A DNA stretch of 64,000 bases, from NCBI RefSeq assembly GCF_002885975.1, contig NZ_POSP01000003.1:1178001-1242000 (forward strand), given 5' to 3'. The notes below the pieces were generated by a model. The model made no database searches, had not been told where the DNA came from, and worked only from the letters and a program-made list of their open reading frames with translations. The DNA is from Paucibacter aquatile. GTDB taxonomy: Bacteria; Pseudomonadota; Gammaproteobacteria; Burkholderiales; Burkholderiaceae_C. The position numbers and the translations under genes are program-made. Below are positions 1 through 10,449 of this stretch, in pieces; the stretch's first letter is position 1; each line of letters opens with the position of its first letter.

Positions 1-1212
1 GACGAAACCGTTGGTGTCACCCAGGGCGCGGGCGCGGCCATTGGCCAGGAAGGGGAACTGACCGGCCTTGTACTCGACGCCATCGGCCTTGAGCTGCTGC
101 TCGGTGCGGCCGACCCAAGCGATCTCGGGGCTGGTGTAGATGACCCAGGGGATGGTGTTGAAGTTGACATGGCCATGCTGGCCGGCAATGCGCTCGGCCA
201 CGGCCACGCCTTCTTCCTCGGCCTTGTGCGCCAGCATCGGGCCACGCACCACATCGCCGACCGCCCAGACATTGGGCAGATTGGTCTTGCACTCGTCGTC
301 CACCACGATGGCGCCGCGCTCGTCCAGCTTCAGGCCGACCGCTTCGGGGTTCAAGCCGATGGTGTTGGGCACGCGGCCGATCGAGATGATGAGCTTGTCG
401 ACGGCCAGGGTCTGGGCGGCGCCCTTGGCATCGGTGTAGGCCACCGTCACGCCGTCCTTGCTCTTGGCGACTTCGCCGATCTTCACACCCAGCTCGATCT
501 TCAGGCCCTGCTTCTTGAACAGCTTGGCGGCTTCCTTGGCGACCGATTCATCGACCGAAGCCAGGAACGTCGGCAGACCTTCCAGCACGGTGACTTCCGC
601 ACCCAGGCGGCGCCAGACCGAGCCCATTTCCAGGCCGATCACGCCGGAGCCGATCACGCCCAGCTTCTTCGGCACTTCACCGATGCGAAGCGCGCCGTCG
701 TTGGACAGGATCAGCTCTTCGTCAAACGCTGCGCCGGGCAGCTGGCGGGCATTGGAGCCGGTGGCCAGCACCACATGCTTGGCCAGGATGACTTCTTCAC
801 CGGCCTTGACTTCGTACAAGCCATCCTTGGCCGCCACGAAGGAGCCGCGGCCGTGGAAGAACGTGACCTTGTTCTTCTTGAACAGGTAGAGGATGCCGTC
901 GTTGTTCTGCTTCACGACGGTGTCCTTGCGACCGATCATCTTCTTGATGTCGATGCGCACGTTGTCCGCCGAGATGCCGTGGTCGGCAAAGTGGTGGTTG
1001 GCGTGCTCGAAGTGCTCGCTCGATTGCAGCAAGGCCTTGGACGGAATGCAGCCGACATTGGTGCAGGTGCCGCCGGGCGCCGGGCCGCCCTTCTCGTTCT
1101 TCCACTCGTCGATGCAAGCGGTGTTGAAGCCCAGCTGGGCGGCACGGATGGCGGCGATGTAGCCGCCAGGGCCGCCACCGATGACGACGACGTCGAATTG
1201 TTTGGTGCTCAT
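1..1212 (-). CDS. lpdA: Dihydrolipoyl dehydrogenase (E3), 3' end cut by the window edge
   Basis: FAD/NAD-dependent E3 subunit that reoxidises the dihydrolipoyl arm of the 2-oxoglutarate dehydrogenase complex in the cytoplasm. About 404 N-terminal residues are visible out of roughly 475 expected. The N-terminus carries the FAD motif GGGPGG (residues 12-17), and the redox disulfide motif GGTCTNVGCIPSK places the cysteines at residues 50 and 55. A central GSGVIG marks the NAD-binding fold and an AVGDV segment belongs to the second FAD contact. The start ATG lies 151 bp downstream of the sucB stop, and all three complex genes point the same way. No stop codon is inside the window, so the dimerisation domain with the catalytic His is not visible. 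Confidence 0.96.
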   Translation of the reverse strand, partial: MSTKQFDVVVIGGGPGGYIAAIRAAQLGFNTACIDEWKNEKGGPAPGGTCTNVGCIPSKALLQSSEHFEHANHHFADHGISADNVRIDIKKMIGRKDTVVKQNNDGILYLFKKNKVTFFHGRGSFVAAKDGLYEVKAGEEVILAKHVVLATGSNARQLPGAAFDEELILSNDGALRIGEVPKKLGVIGSGVIGLEMGSVWRRLGAEVTVLEGLPTFLASVDESVAKEAAKLFKKQGLKIELGVKIGEVAKSKDGVTVAYTDAKGAAQTLAVDKLIISIGRVPNTIGLNPEAVGLKLDERGAIVVDDECKTNLPNVWAVGDVVRGPMLAHKAEEEGVAVAERIAGQHGHVNFNTIPWVIYTSPEIAWVGRTEQQLKADGVEYKAGQFPFLANGRARALGDTNGFV

Positions 1213-1363
1213 AGGTATTCCTGAATTGGGTGCGCCAACGCCAAGGCGTAGCGAGCGGCCTCAGGGCTAGGCGCGGGTGCCGATGCACCGGAACGTAGCA
1301 GCGCTACGTGAGGATGCGGAGGTCGGGACCCGCAACGACGGCCTGAGGTCGCGCAGTAGCCGT

Positions 1364-2626
<1,263 letters not shown>

Positions 2627-2704
2627 GATCTGTGTTCTTTCAACGTGTTCGCGGAGCTGAGGCGCCGTCTTGCGGCGGCTTCAACAACAACATCAACAAG
2701 GGCG

Positions 2705-2741
2705 GCAAAAAGCGGGCGCTGTCTTGGCAGACGCCCGCTTG
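2705..2741 (-). terminator. Intrinsic terminator between sucA and sucB
   Basis: Read on the minus strand, the 9-bp arm AAGCGGGCG pairs with CGCCCGCTT around a 13-nt loop and is followed directly by a run of T. It lies 8 nt after the sucA stop and ahead of sucB, so it probably ends or attenuates sucA transcripts inside the operon. Confidence 0.7.
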
Positions 2742-2748
2742 GCCCTTC

Positions 2749-5604
2749 TTACTTGGTGAGTATGAAACCCTTGAGCTTGCCGAAGGCCTGATCCAGCAGC
2801 GACTTCTGTTGCTCCTGGTGCAGGTGGGCGTAACCGCAGGCCGGCGAGGCCGAGGCGGGACGACCCGCGTAGCCCAGCTTCTGGCCGTCCAGCATGTTCT
2901 CGTGCACATAGTGCTGGACGAAGAACCAGGCGCCCTGGTTTTGCGGCTCGTCCTGGCACCACACCAGCTCGGTCGCGCCGGGGTACTTTTTGATCTCGGC
3001 AGCAAACGCCTTGTGCGGGAAGGGATAGAGCTGCTCGACGCGGATGATGGCCACATCGCTGGCCTTCTTTTCCTCGCGTTTGCGGACCAGGTCGTAATAG
3101 ACCTTGCCCGAGCAGACGATCACACGCTTGACCTTGTCGGCGCTGATCGAGGCATCCTGCTCACCGATCACGGTGCGGAACTCACCCTTGGTGAACTCGG
3201 CCAGCGGCGAGGTGGCGTCCTTGGCGCGCAGCAGGCTCTTGGGCGTCATGATGACCAAGGGCTTGCGGAACATGCGCAGCATCTGGCGACGCAGCACGTG
3301 GAAGATCTGGCTGGCCGTGGTCGGCTGGACGATCTGCATATTGTTGTCAGCCGCCAGCTGCATGAAGCGCTCCAGGCGGGCCGAGCTGTGCTCGGGACCT
3401 TGGCCTTCGTAGCCGTGCGGCAGCATCATCACCAGGCCGTTGGCACGGCCCCACTTCACTTCGCCGGAAGCGATGAACTGGTCGATCACCACCTGGGCAC
3501 CGTTGGCGAAGTCGCCGAACTGGGCTTCCCAGATCGTCAGCGTGTTCGGCTCGGCCGCGGCATAGCCGTACTCAAAGCCCAGCACCGCTTCCTCGCTGAG
3601 GATGGAGTCGATGACCACGAAGGGCGCTTGACCTTCCGCCACATGCTGCAGCGGCACGTAAGCGCCTTCATCCCAGTTGCTGCGGTTCTGGTCGTGAATG
3701 ACGGCGTGGCGGTGGGTGAAGGTACCGCGGCCCGCGTCTTCGCCCGACAAACGGATCGGATAGCCGCTGGCCACCAGGGAAGCGAAAGCCATGCTCTCAC
3801 CCATGCCCCAGTCCACATTGATCTCACCGCGACCCATCGCAGCGCGGTCTGCATACAGCTTCTGCACCAGGTTGTGCGCGACCAAATCCTTGGGCAGCGT
3901 GGTCAGCTTGTCGGCCAGGCGCTTCCACTCGGAGACGGGCAGCGCGGTGTCGCAGCTGTCGGTCCACTTCTTGCCCAGGAAAGGCGACCAGTCGGTGGCG
4001 TACTTGCTCTTGAAGTTGGTCAGCACCGGGTCCACGGTGTGGCGGCCTTCGTCCATGGCAGCGCGGTAGGCCTTGACCATCTCGTCGGCACCCGCAGCGT
4101 CGACCACATTCTGTGCAGCCAGCTTGTCGGCGTAGACCTTGCGGGTGCCGGGGTGGGCCGCGATCTTCTTGTACATCAGGGGCTGGGTCAGCGAGGGGGT
4201 GTCCTGCTCGTTGTGGCCCAGCTTGCGGTAGCAGACGATATCCAGCACCACGTCCTTGCGGAACTCGGCGCGGTAATCCATGGCCAGTTGCATGGCCCAC
4301 ACCACCGCTTCCGGATCGTCACCATTCACGTGCAACACCGGCGCCTCGATCATCTTGACGACGTCCGAGCAGTAGGTGGTGGAACGCAGGTCGCGCGGGT
4401 CGCTGGTGGTGAAACCGATCTGGTTGTTGATGACGATATGCACGGTGCCGCCGGTGCCGTAGCCGCGGGTCTGGGCCATGCACAGGGTTTCCTGCACCAC
4501 GCCCTGGCCGCCGAAGGCCGCGTCGCCGTGCACCAGCACGGGCAGCACCTGGCTGCCGTCCTTGTCGCCGCGGCGCTCTTGGCGGGCGCGCACGCTGCCT
4601 TCGACCACCGGGTTGACGATTTCCAGGTGCGAGGGATTGAAGGACAGCGACAGGTGAACCGGGCCGCCCTTGGTGCTGACGTCCGAGCTGAAACCTTGGT
4701 GGTACTTGACGTCACCCGCCGGCAAGTCTTCAGCAGCCTTGTGCTCGAACTCGGCGAACAGGTCGGCCGGCATCTTGCCCAGGGTGTTGACCAGCACGTT
4801 CAGACGGCCGCGGTGGGCCATGCCGATCACGATCTCTTGCACGCCACGTTGGCCGGCGCGCTGGATCAGCTCATCCATGGCGGCGATGAAGCTCTCGCCA
4901 CCTTCCAGCGAGAAGCGCTTCTGGCCGACGTACTTGGTGTGCAGATAGCGCTCCAGGCCTTCGGCTGCGGTCAGGCGATCGAGGATGTGGCGCTTTTCTT
5001 CGGCGCTGAAGGTCGGCTTGCCGCGGGCTTTCTCCAGGCGCTCTTGCCACCAACGCTTCTCACCGGGGTCGGTGCAGTGCATGAACTCGGAGCCGACCGA
5101 ACTGCAGTAGGTTTCGCGCAGGGCCTGCACGATTTGACGCAGGCTCATGGTCTCGCCACCAAAGTAGGTGTTGGAGGCCGAGAAGCTGATGTCCATATCG
5201 GACTCGGTCAGGTCGTAGAAGGCCGGATCGAGTTCGGGAATCTTGGGGCGCTCGGCGCGCTTGAGCGGGTCGAGTTCGGCCCAGCGATTGCCGAGGAAGC
5301 GGTAGGCGGCGATCAGGCTCTGCACATGCACTTGCTTGTGCGCCACAGCCAGATCGGCGCTGGAGGCCTTGGCGGCGAAGGCATTGGCCTTGGCGCGCTG
5401 AGCAAAGGATTCAATCACCGGCGCATGCGGGACATCGCGTCCTTCGCCGCCATCGGTGGCGGGCACATGCTGAAGTGCGTCAAAGTACGCACGCCAGTTG
5501 TCGGGCACGGAGCCCGGGTTGTCGAGGTAGGCCTCGTACATCTCTTCGACATAGGGCGCATTGCCCCCGAACAGGTATGAATTGGACCTGTATTGCTGCA
5601 TCAT
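2749..5604 (-). CDS. sucA: 2-oxoglutarate dehydrogenase E1 component
   Basis: Thiamine-diphosphate-dependent decarboxylase that commits 2-oxoglutarate to succinyl-CoA. At 951 residues it has the normal full length of OdhA/SucA. The N-terminus (SNSYLFGGNAPYVEEMYEAY) matches the family E2-binding segment. The ThDP/Mg motif runs from HGDAAFGGQG (about residue 360) to INNQIGF (about residue 396). The AHRGRLNVL segment and the C-terminal transketolase-like domain (MLPHGYEGQGPEHSSARLER) are also present. It is the first gene of sucA-sucB-lpdA; a 457-bp gap upstream separates it from the divergent oxygenase gene and should hold its promoter. Confidence 0.98.
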   Translation of the reverse strand: MMQQYRSNSYLFGGNAPYVEEMYEAYLDNPGSVPDNWRAYFDALQHVPATDGGEGRDVPHAPVIESFAQRAKANAFAAKASSADLAVAHKQVHVQSLIAAYRFLGNRWAELDPLKRAERPKIPELDPAFYDLTESDMDISFSASNTYFGGETMSLRQIVQALRETYCSSVGSEFMHCTDPGEKRWWQERLEKARGKPTFSAEEKRHILDRLTAAEGLERYLHTKYVGQKRFSLEGGESFIAAMDELIQRAGQRGVQEIVIGMAHRGRLNVLVNTLGKMPADLFAEFEHKAAEDLPAGDVKYHQGFSSDVSTKGGPVHLSLSFNPSHLEIVNPVVEGSVRARQERRGDKDGSQVLPVLVHGDAAFGGQGVVQETLCMAQTRGYGTGGTVHIVINNQIGFTTSDPRDLRSTTYCSDVVKMIEAPVLHVNGDDPEAVVWAMQLAMDYRAEFRKDVVLDIVCYRKLGHNEQDTPSLTQPLMYKKIAAHPGTRKVYADKLAAQNVVDAAGADEMVKAYRAAMDEGRHTVDPVLTNFKSKYATDWSPFLGKKWTDSCDTALPVSEWKRLADKLTTLPKDLVAHNLVQKLYADRAAMGRGEINVDWGMGESMAFASLVASGYPIRLSGEDAGRGTFTHRHAVIHDQNRSNWDEGAYVPLQHVAEGQAPFVVIDSILSEEAVLGFEYGYAAAEPNTLTIWEAQFGDFANGAQVVIDQFIASGEVKWGRANGLVMMLPHGYEGQGPEHSSARLERFMQLAADNNMQIVQPTTASQIFHVLRRQMLRMFRKPLVIMTPKSLLRAKDATSPLAEFTKGEFRTVIGEQDASISADKVKRVIVCSGKVYYDLVRKREEKKASDVAIIRVEQLYPFPHKAFAAEIKKYPGATELVWCQDEPQNQGAWFFVQHYVHENMLDGQKLGYAGRPASASPACGYAHLHQEQQKSLLDQAFGKLKGFILTK

Positions 5605-6061
5605 CTTCGCTCACCTCTAGCCCCGGCTTCCAGGGATTTGGCTGGTTGATAAACCTTCCGCGACACGGCTCGACCGGTTGGCGGATTGCGACCCACCTTC
5701 GCTGTTGCCAGGAAAAGGGACGGGAAGGACCTGAAGTCTCAAGGGCGCGACTTTAACACCCTTGATTTCCTTTCACCCCCGAATTACGCAGGAGTTACCG
5801 CAGCCGCCAGGCTCGCAGACCTTCGGCTGTATCGGCCGCCCCACGCGGAAGTTGAGGCTTTGTGCACGGATTTCGACGCCATGCTGTACTGGGCTTTACC
5901 GCCCCCACACGCTTCCGACGCCCGCTTACCCTGACCAAAACACGGCAACGCGTCGGCGGCAAACGTTTGCGAATCGTTCTCGATTGGCGCTAGACTCAGC
6001 GTTGCGCGCCGCGGCCCCGCGATTGAATGGCACGGCGTCGGGACAAAGTTCAGGAGATCCC
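5605..6061. other. Divergent intergenic region between sucA and the oxygenase gene
   Basis: No convincing protein or RNA gene. The reading frames here lack a recognisable product and have a lower coding bias than the flanks. The region must contain the promoter of sucA (minus) and probably that of the oxygenase (plus). The only structured element noted is a Fur-box-like sequence near the oxygenase side. Confidence 0.5.
5969..5988 (+). promoter_or_regulatory. Possible Fur-box-like operator
   Basis: GCGAATCGTTCTCGATTGGC resembles the family pattern GCAAATGATTCTCATTTGC at 13 of 19 positions, including the central TTCTC. It lies about 75 bp before the start of an Fe(II)-dependent oxygenase, where iron control would make sense. 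The match is imperfect and Fur binding is only inferred. Confidence 0.3.
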
Positions 6062-6904
6062 ATGCAAGTTCGCGTCGTTGACTACCGGGCGGCCGATGCG
6101 GCCGAAGCCTTCACCCGTTCCCTGCACGAAACCGGTTTCGGTGTGCTGGTCAACCACCCCATCCAGCAGGCCCTGGTCGAAAAGATCTACGCCGACTGGC
6201 TGGCCTTCTTCAACACCGAAGAGAAGCACCAGTTCACTTTTTCCAAGGAAAAGCAGGACGGTTACTTCTCAACCGAAATCTCCGAGACGGCCAAAGGCGC
6301 CAGCCAGAAGGACATCAAGGAGTATTTCCACATCTACCCCTGGGGCCGCGTGCCGGCTTCGCTGAAGGCCGATGCGGACAGCTACTACGCCCAGGCCAAC
6401 ACCCTGGCACAGGAACTGCTGGGCTGGGTCGAGCGCTACACGCCGCCCGAGATTGCCCAGCACTACAGCCAACCGCTCTCGCAGATGATCCAGGACAGCC
6501 AGCAAACCCTGCTGCGCGTGCTGCGCTATCCGCCGCTGACCGGCCAAGAGCCGGCCGGCTCGCTCCGCGCCGCGGCCCATGGCGACATCAATCTGCTGAC
6601 CATCCTGCCCGCAGCCAATGAGCCGGGCCTGCAGGTGCAGGACATGAACGGCCACTGGATCGATGTGCCCTGCGACTTCGGCATGCTGATCATCAACATC
6701 GGCGACATGCTGCAGGAAGCCTCGCGCGGCTACTACCCCTCGACCCAGCACCGTGTGGTCAACCCCACTGGCGAAGGCGCCAAGAAGAGCCGCATCTCCC
6801 TGCCTCTGTTCCTGCACCCGCGCAACGAGGTGGTGCTGAGCGAACGCTACACCGCCCACAGCTATCTGCAGGAACGTCTGCGCGAGCTCGGCGTCAAGAC
6901 CTGA
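6062..6904 (+). CDS. Isopenicillin N synthase-family 2OG/Fe(II) oxygenase
   Basis: Soluble nonheme iron oxygenase of the isopenicillin N synthase / 2-oxoglutarate-dioxygenase fold, 280 residues; substrate unknown. An N-terminal non-haem dioxygenase segment (SLHETGFGVLVNHPI) precedes the jelly-roll domain. The iron triad is visible as H-x-D in AAHGDINLLTI and the distal His in STQHRVVN; the co-substrate Arg follows in KSRISLPLFL. The ATG was chosen because AGGAG lies 7-8 nt upstream and homology-like sequence begins there; the open frame extends about 100 codons further upstream without family features. It stands alone between divergent sucA and a small Cys-rich gene. Confidence 0.88.
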   Translation: MQVRVVDYRAADAAEAFTRSLHETGFGVLVNHPIQQALVEKIYADWLAFFNTEEKHQFTFSKEKQDGYFSTEISETAKGASQKDIKEYFHIYPWGRVPASLKADADSYYAQANTLAQELLGWVERYTPPEIAQHYSQPLSQMIQDSQQTLLRVLRYPPLTGQEPAGSLRAAAHGDINLLTILPAANEPGLQVQDMNGHWIDVPCDFGMLIINIGDMLQEASRGYYPSTQHRVVNPTGEGAKKSRISLPLFLHPRNEVVLSERYTAHSYLQERLRELGVKT

Positions 6905-6930
6905 GGTCCGGCCGGCGCCACAATCGCGCC

Positions 6931-7320
6931 ATGCCCGGCCCCGCCATCATCGAGATCCACCCCGAAGCGCCGCCCAAGCCGGCGCTGGGCCAGCCCTGCA
7001 ACGGCTGCGGACTCTGCTGTCTGAGCGAGCCCTGCCCGGTCGGCATGCTGATCAGTCGACGTCGCTCCGGGCGCTGCGAGGCGCTGCGCTGGTGCGCTGA
7101 AACCCGGCGCTATGTCTGCGGCATGCTGAGCACCCCCTGGCACCATCTGGGCGCAGTTCGCCCTTGGGCGCGCGAGGCGGCGCGCCGCCGCAACCAACTG
7201 CTGGCCCGGCTCTGCCGGCGCTGGATCGCCGCCGGCATCGGCTGCGACGCCGATCTCGAGATCCAAGCCACCCCGCCATCCGGGCAAGCCACTACGAGCA
7301 AGCCCGAACAGCAGGGCTAG
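6931..7320 (+). CDS. Small YkgJ-like Cys-cluster protein
   Basis: A 129-residue cytoplasmic protein with the N-terminal cluster CNGCGLCC at about residues 30-37, followed by further cysteines (EPCPVG, RCEALRWC, YVCGM). This spacing resembles the YkgJ/UPF0153 family, whose members have Cys motifs proposed to bind zinc or iron-sulfur. The Arg/Trp-rich middle (WHHLGAVRPWAREAARRRNQ) may contact nucleic acid or membrane, which is only speculation. It starts 26 bp after the oxygenase stop and probably shares its transcript. The function is unknown. Confidence 0.7.
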   Translation: MPGPAIIEIHPEAPPKPALGQPCNGCGLCCLSEPCPVGMLISRRRSGRCEALRWCAETRRYVCGMLSTPWHHLGAVRPWAREAARRRNQLLARLCRRWIAAGIGCDADLEIQATPPSGQATTSKPEQQG

Positions 7321-7388
7321 CATGCGCGCTGAAACCGCCCCGGCGCCATCCCGCGCGGGCCGCGATCGACACTCGACGGGAGTCCTCC

Positions 7389-9014
7389 TTGAAGCACGCA
7401 CACAAGCCCCTGATTCAACGCAGCGCCACCGCGCTGTTCGGCAGTTCTGCTCTGACCCTGGCCCTGGCCTTCAGCGGCCTGATGAGCCCGCAGATCACAG
7501 CCCATGCCGCCCCTCTGCGCTGGGCGGCCCAGAATGACATCCAGACCCTGGATCCGCATTCGCAGAACCACTCGACCACCACCAACATCACCGGTTATGC
7601 CTACGAAGGCCTGACCCGCTACAACGAGAAGTTCCAGCCCGAGCCCTCGCTGGCCAGCAAATGGACGCAGATCAGCCCCACGCAAGTGCGCTTCGAGCTG
7701 CGCCGCGGCGTCAAATTCCATGACGGCACCCCCTTCACCGCCGACGATGTGGTGTTCTCTTTCGCCCGCATCCGTCAGCCGCAAGCCAATATGCAAATTT
7801 TTGTCAGCGGCATCAAGGAAGTGAAAAAGATCGACGAGCACACTGTCGACATGTTGCTCGACGGCCCCAACCCGGTGCTGCTGCGCAACCTGACCAATTT
7901 CCGCATCATGAGCAAGGCCTGGGCGGAGAAGAACAAATCGGTCAACCCGCAAGACTACAAGGCCAAGGAAGACACCTACGCCTCACGCAATGCCATGGGC
8001 ACCGGCCCCTATCGCATCACCGCCTGGCAGCCCGATCAGCGCATCAGCATGGTGGCCAACAAGGACTGGTGGGACACCAACAAGGGCAATGTCACCGAAA
8101 TCACCTATCTGCCGATCAAGAGCGATGCCACCCGCGTGGCCGCCCTGCTCTCGGGCGATGTGGATCTGCTGACCGACCTGCCCACGCAAGACGTAGCCAA
8201 GCTCAAGGCCGACCCCAAGCTCAAGGTGCTGGACGGCCCCGAGAACCGCACCATCTTCTTTGCCATGGACGAAGGCAGTGACGAGCTGCGCGGCTCCAGT
8301 GTCAAGGGCAAGAACCCCTTCAAGGACCGCCGCGTGCGCGAGGCCCTGAACCTGGCCATCGACCGTGAAGCGATCCGCCGCAGCCTGATGCGCGGCCTCT
8401 CGGTGCCGGCAGCCATCATGGTGGCGCCCGGCGTCAACGGCCATACACCCGATATCGACCAACCACTCAAGGCCGATGTGGAGAAAGCGAAAAAGCTGCT
8501 CGCCGAAGCCGGCTACGCCGACGGCTTCGAAGTACCGCTGAATTGCCCGAATGATCGCTACGTCAACGACGAAGAAATCTGCCAGGCCGCGGTGGCCATG
8601 TGGGCCAAGATCGGCATCAAGGCCAAGCTCAGCGCTCAGCCGATGTCGCAACACTCGGTGCTGCTGCAAAAGCTGGAATCGCCCTTCTACCTCTACGGCT
8701 GGGGTGTACCCACCTTCGACGGCCAGTACACCCTGCAGGACATCGTCCACACCAAGACATCCGGCATCGATGGCAAAGGCAATTACTCACGGGTCAGCGA
8801 CGCCAAGATCGACCAACTGGTCACGGCCATGAAGACCGAGAACGACGTCGCCAAGCGCAACGGCCTGATCCGCGAAGCCCTTCTGCGCGTGCGCGATGAA
8901 CACCTCTTCATCCCCATCCACCATCAGGTCCGCCCCTGGGCCATGCGCAGCAATGTGGACACCGTCCACCGCGCGGACGACAAACCTGAGGCCCGCTTCA
9001 CCACGCTGAAGTAA
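7389..9014 (+). CDS. Peptide/nickel-type ABC transporter substrate-binding protein
   Basis: Periplasmic solute-binding protein of the SBP_bac_5 (DppA/OppA) family, 541 residues. A long Sec signal (ALFGSSALTLALAFSGL, cleavage near AHAAP) precedes the mature start RWAAQNDIQTLDPHSQN. Family blocks include LASKWTQISP, VKFHDGTPFTADDVVFS and REALNLAIDREAI. The TTG start fits the signal peptide and follows GGGAG at a spacing of 6 nt; longer in-frame extensions run through the preceding gene. No permease or ATPase genes adjoin it, so it is an orphan receptor that must use components encoded elsewhere. Ligand unknown; dipeptides, oligopeptides or heme are all possible. Confidence 0.93.
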   Translation: MKHAHKPLIQRSATALFGSSALTLALAFSGLMSPQITAHAAPLRWAAQNDIQTLDPHSQNHSTTTNITGYAYEGLTRYNEKFQPEPSLASKWTQISPTQVRFELRRGVKFHDGTPFTADDVVFSFARIRQPQANMQIFVSGIKEVKKIDEHTVDMLLDGPNPVLLRNLTNFRIMSKAWAEKNKSVNPQDYKAKEDTYASRNAMGTGPYRITAWQPDQRISMVANKDWWDTNKGNVTEITYLPIKSDATRVAALLSGDVDLLTDLPTQDVAKLKADPKLKVLDGPENRTIFFAMDEGSDELRGSSVKGKNPFKDRRVREALNLAIDREAIRRSLMRGLSVPAAIMVAPGVNGHTPDIDQPLKADVEKAKKLLAEAGYADGFEVPLNCPNDRYVNDEEICQAAVAMWAKIGIKAKLSAQPMSQHSVLLQKLESPFYLYGWGVPTFDGQYTLQDIVHTKTSGIDGKGNYSRVSDAKIDQLVTAMKTENDVAKRNGLIREALLRVRDEHLFIPIHHQVRPWAMRSNVDTVHRADDKPEARFTTLK

Positions 9015-9034
9015 TCTCCAGCCACTGCCCAAGA

Positions 9035-9062
9035 AAAAGGCCGCCCTAAAGGCGGCCTTTTG
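9035..9062 (+). terminator. Intrinsic terminator after the binding-protein gene
   Basis: An 11-bp stem (AAAAGGCCGCC with GGCGGCCTTTT) and a short CTAAA loop. The A and T runs on both sides allow it to work in both directions, ending the plus-strand gene and also the fahA operon, which stops 17 bp away on the minus strand. Confidence 0.9.
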
Positions 9063-9078
9063 CGCTAGGCAGTTCACC

Positions 9079-10410
9079 TCAATCCTGCGGCGCGGGCACG
9101 ATGGTGGCGCTGCAGTCGCCAAAGCCGATGCGGCGGGCGCCGCCGGCCAGGTTGCTGGTTTCGGCATAGCCGCGCAGGCTGATGGTGTCGCCATCTTGCA
9201 AGAAGGTGCGCGTCTCGCCATTGGGCAGGGTCAGGGCTTGCTTGCCGCCCAGGGACAGCTCCAGCAGCGAGCCGCCCTCGGCCGCCTCGGGGCCGGACTG
9301 GGTGCCTGTGCCCATCAAGTCGCCCGGCTGCAGATTGCAGCCATTGCTGGCGTGGTGGGTCAGCATCTGAGCCAGGGTCCAGTAGGCATGCTTGAAGTTG
9401 GAGCGCATCAGGCGTGTGGCGGGCTCGCCGGCGGCGCGCATCTTCTCGGTTTGAATCCAAACTTCGAGTTCGATCGCATAGCCACCTTCCGCACGGTTGC
9501 GGGGCGAATCGATGTAAGCCAGCGGCTGGGGATCTTCGGCCGGGTGCGAGAAGGGCACGCGGAAAGGCTCCAGCGCCTCCATGGTGACGATCCAAGGCGA
9601 GATGGTGGTGGCGAAGTTCTTGGCCAGGAAGGGGCCGAGCGGCTGGTATTCCCAGGCCTGCACATCGCGGGCCGACCAGTCGTTGAGCAGGGTCACGCCG
9701 AACAGGTGCTCGTCGGCCTGCTCCATCGGGATGGGGGTGCCCAACTCATTGCCGCTGGCCACAAAGACGCCCAGCTCCAGCTCATAGTCCAGGCGCTTGC
9801 AGGCGGCCAACACCGGCACTTCAGCATCGGGGCTTTTCAGCTGGCCCAGCGGGCGGCGCACCGTGCCGCCGCTCACACCGATGGACGAGCTGCGGCCGTG
9901 GTAGCCGATGGGCACCCATTTGTAATTGGGCAGCAGCGGGTTGTCCGGGCGGAACAGCTTGCCCACCGTGGTGGCGTGGTGGATGCCGGTGTAGAAGTCG
10001 GTGTAGTCGCCGATGCGGCAAGGCACGGCCATCTGCGCCTCGGCCTGGGCCAGCAGGCAGGCGCGCAGGGCGGCCTCTTGCTTGGAGCCGGCCAGCAGCG
10101 CATCGAACAAGGCATGGCGCAGCTCCAGGCGCGCGGCCGAGGGCTGGCCCATGAAGGCATTCAGATTGCCATCGGCCAGGGGCTGCAGCAGCACCTGCAC
10201 GCTGCTGCTCCACTTGCCGGCGGCGGCGGCCAGGCGCAGATCGAGGATCTGGTCACCGATGGCCACGCCGACGCGGGCGCTCTCATTGCTGCCGGCGCGG
10301 CGGAACAGGCCGTAGGGCAGGTTCTGGATCGGGAAATCGGTGTCGGCCGCGTTGGCGCTGTCCACCCAGGACTGGGCGCTGGGGCTGTGGGTGTGGTCGA
10401 TCAAGCTCAT
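9079..10410 (-). CDS. fahA: Fumarylacetoacetase
   Basis: Hydrolyses fumarylacetoacetate to fumarate and acetoacetate, the last step of tyrosine/homogentisate breakdown. The 443-residue protein has the N-terminal SH3-like domain (FPIQNLPYGLF) and the catalytic domain. Motifs include DFYTGIHHATTVGKLFRP (metal Asp and catalytic His, about residue 135-150), PIGYHGRSSS and GDLMGTGTQSGP (about residue 367). It is the final gene of the minus-strand cluster, 39 bp after hmgA. No maleylacetoacetate isomerase gene is in the window, so that step must be encoded elsewhere or occur with glutathione. Confidence 0.97.
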   Translation of the reverse strand: MSLIDHTHSPSAQSWVDSANAADTDFPIQNLPYGLFRRAGSNESARVGVAIGDQILDLRLAAAAGKWSSSVQVLLQPLADGNLNAFMGQPSAARLELRHALFDALLAGSKQEAALRACLLAQAEAQMAVPCRIGDYTDFYTGIHHATTVGKLFRPDNPLLPNYKWVPIGYHGRSSSIGVSGGTVRRPLGQLKSPDAEVPVLAACKRLDYELELGVFVASGNELGTPIPMEQADEHLFGVTLLNDWSARDVQAWEYQPLGPFLAKNFATTISPWIVTMEALEPFRVPFSHPAEDPQPLAYIDSPRNRAEGGYAIELEVWIQTEKMRAAGEPATRLMRSNFKHAYWTLAQMLTHHASNGCNLQPGDLMGTGTQSGPEAAEGGSLLELSLGGKQALTLPNGETRTFLQDGDTISLRGYAETSNLAGGARRIGFGDCSATIVPAPQD

Positions 10411-10449
10411 GGGGTTCTCAAACTATCGGTCAATATTGCTGCAGTCGGT

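Noticed and set aside
1290..1312. Small ACGTAGC-AGC-GCTACGT hairpin between sucB and lpdA as a terminator
   Set aside because: It has no T-run on the minus strand and the downstream lpdA gene continues the operon; it may be just a local palindrome.
2632..5580. Long plus-strand open frame of 982 codons antisense to sucA
   Set aside because: It has no family features and mirrors sucA exactly; long antisense frames are expected in GC-rich DNA with strong third-position bias.
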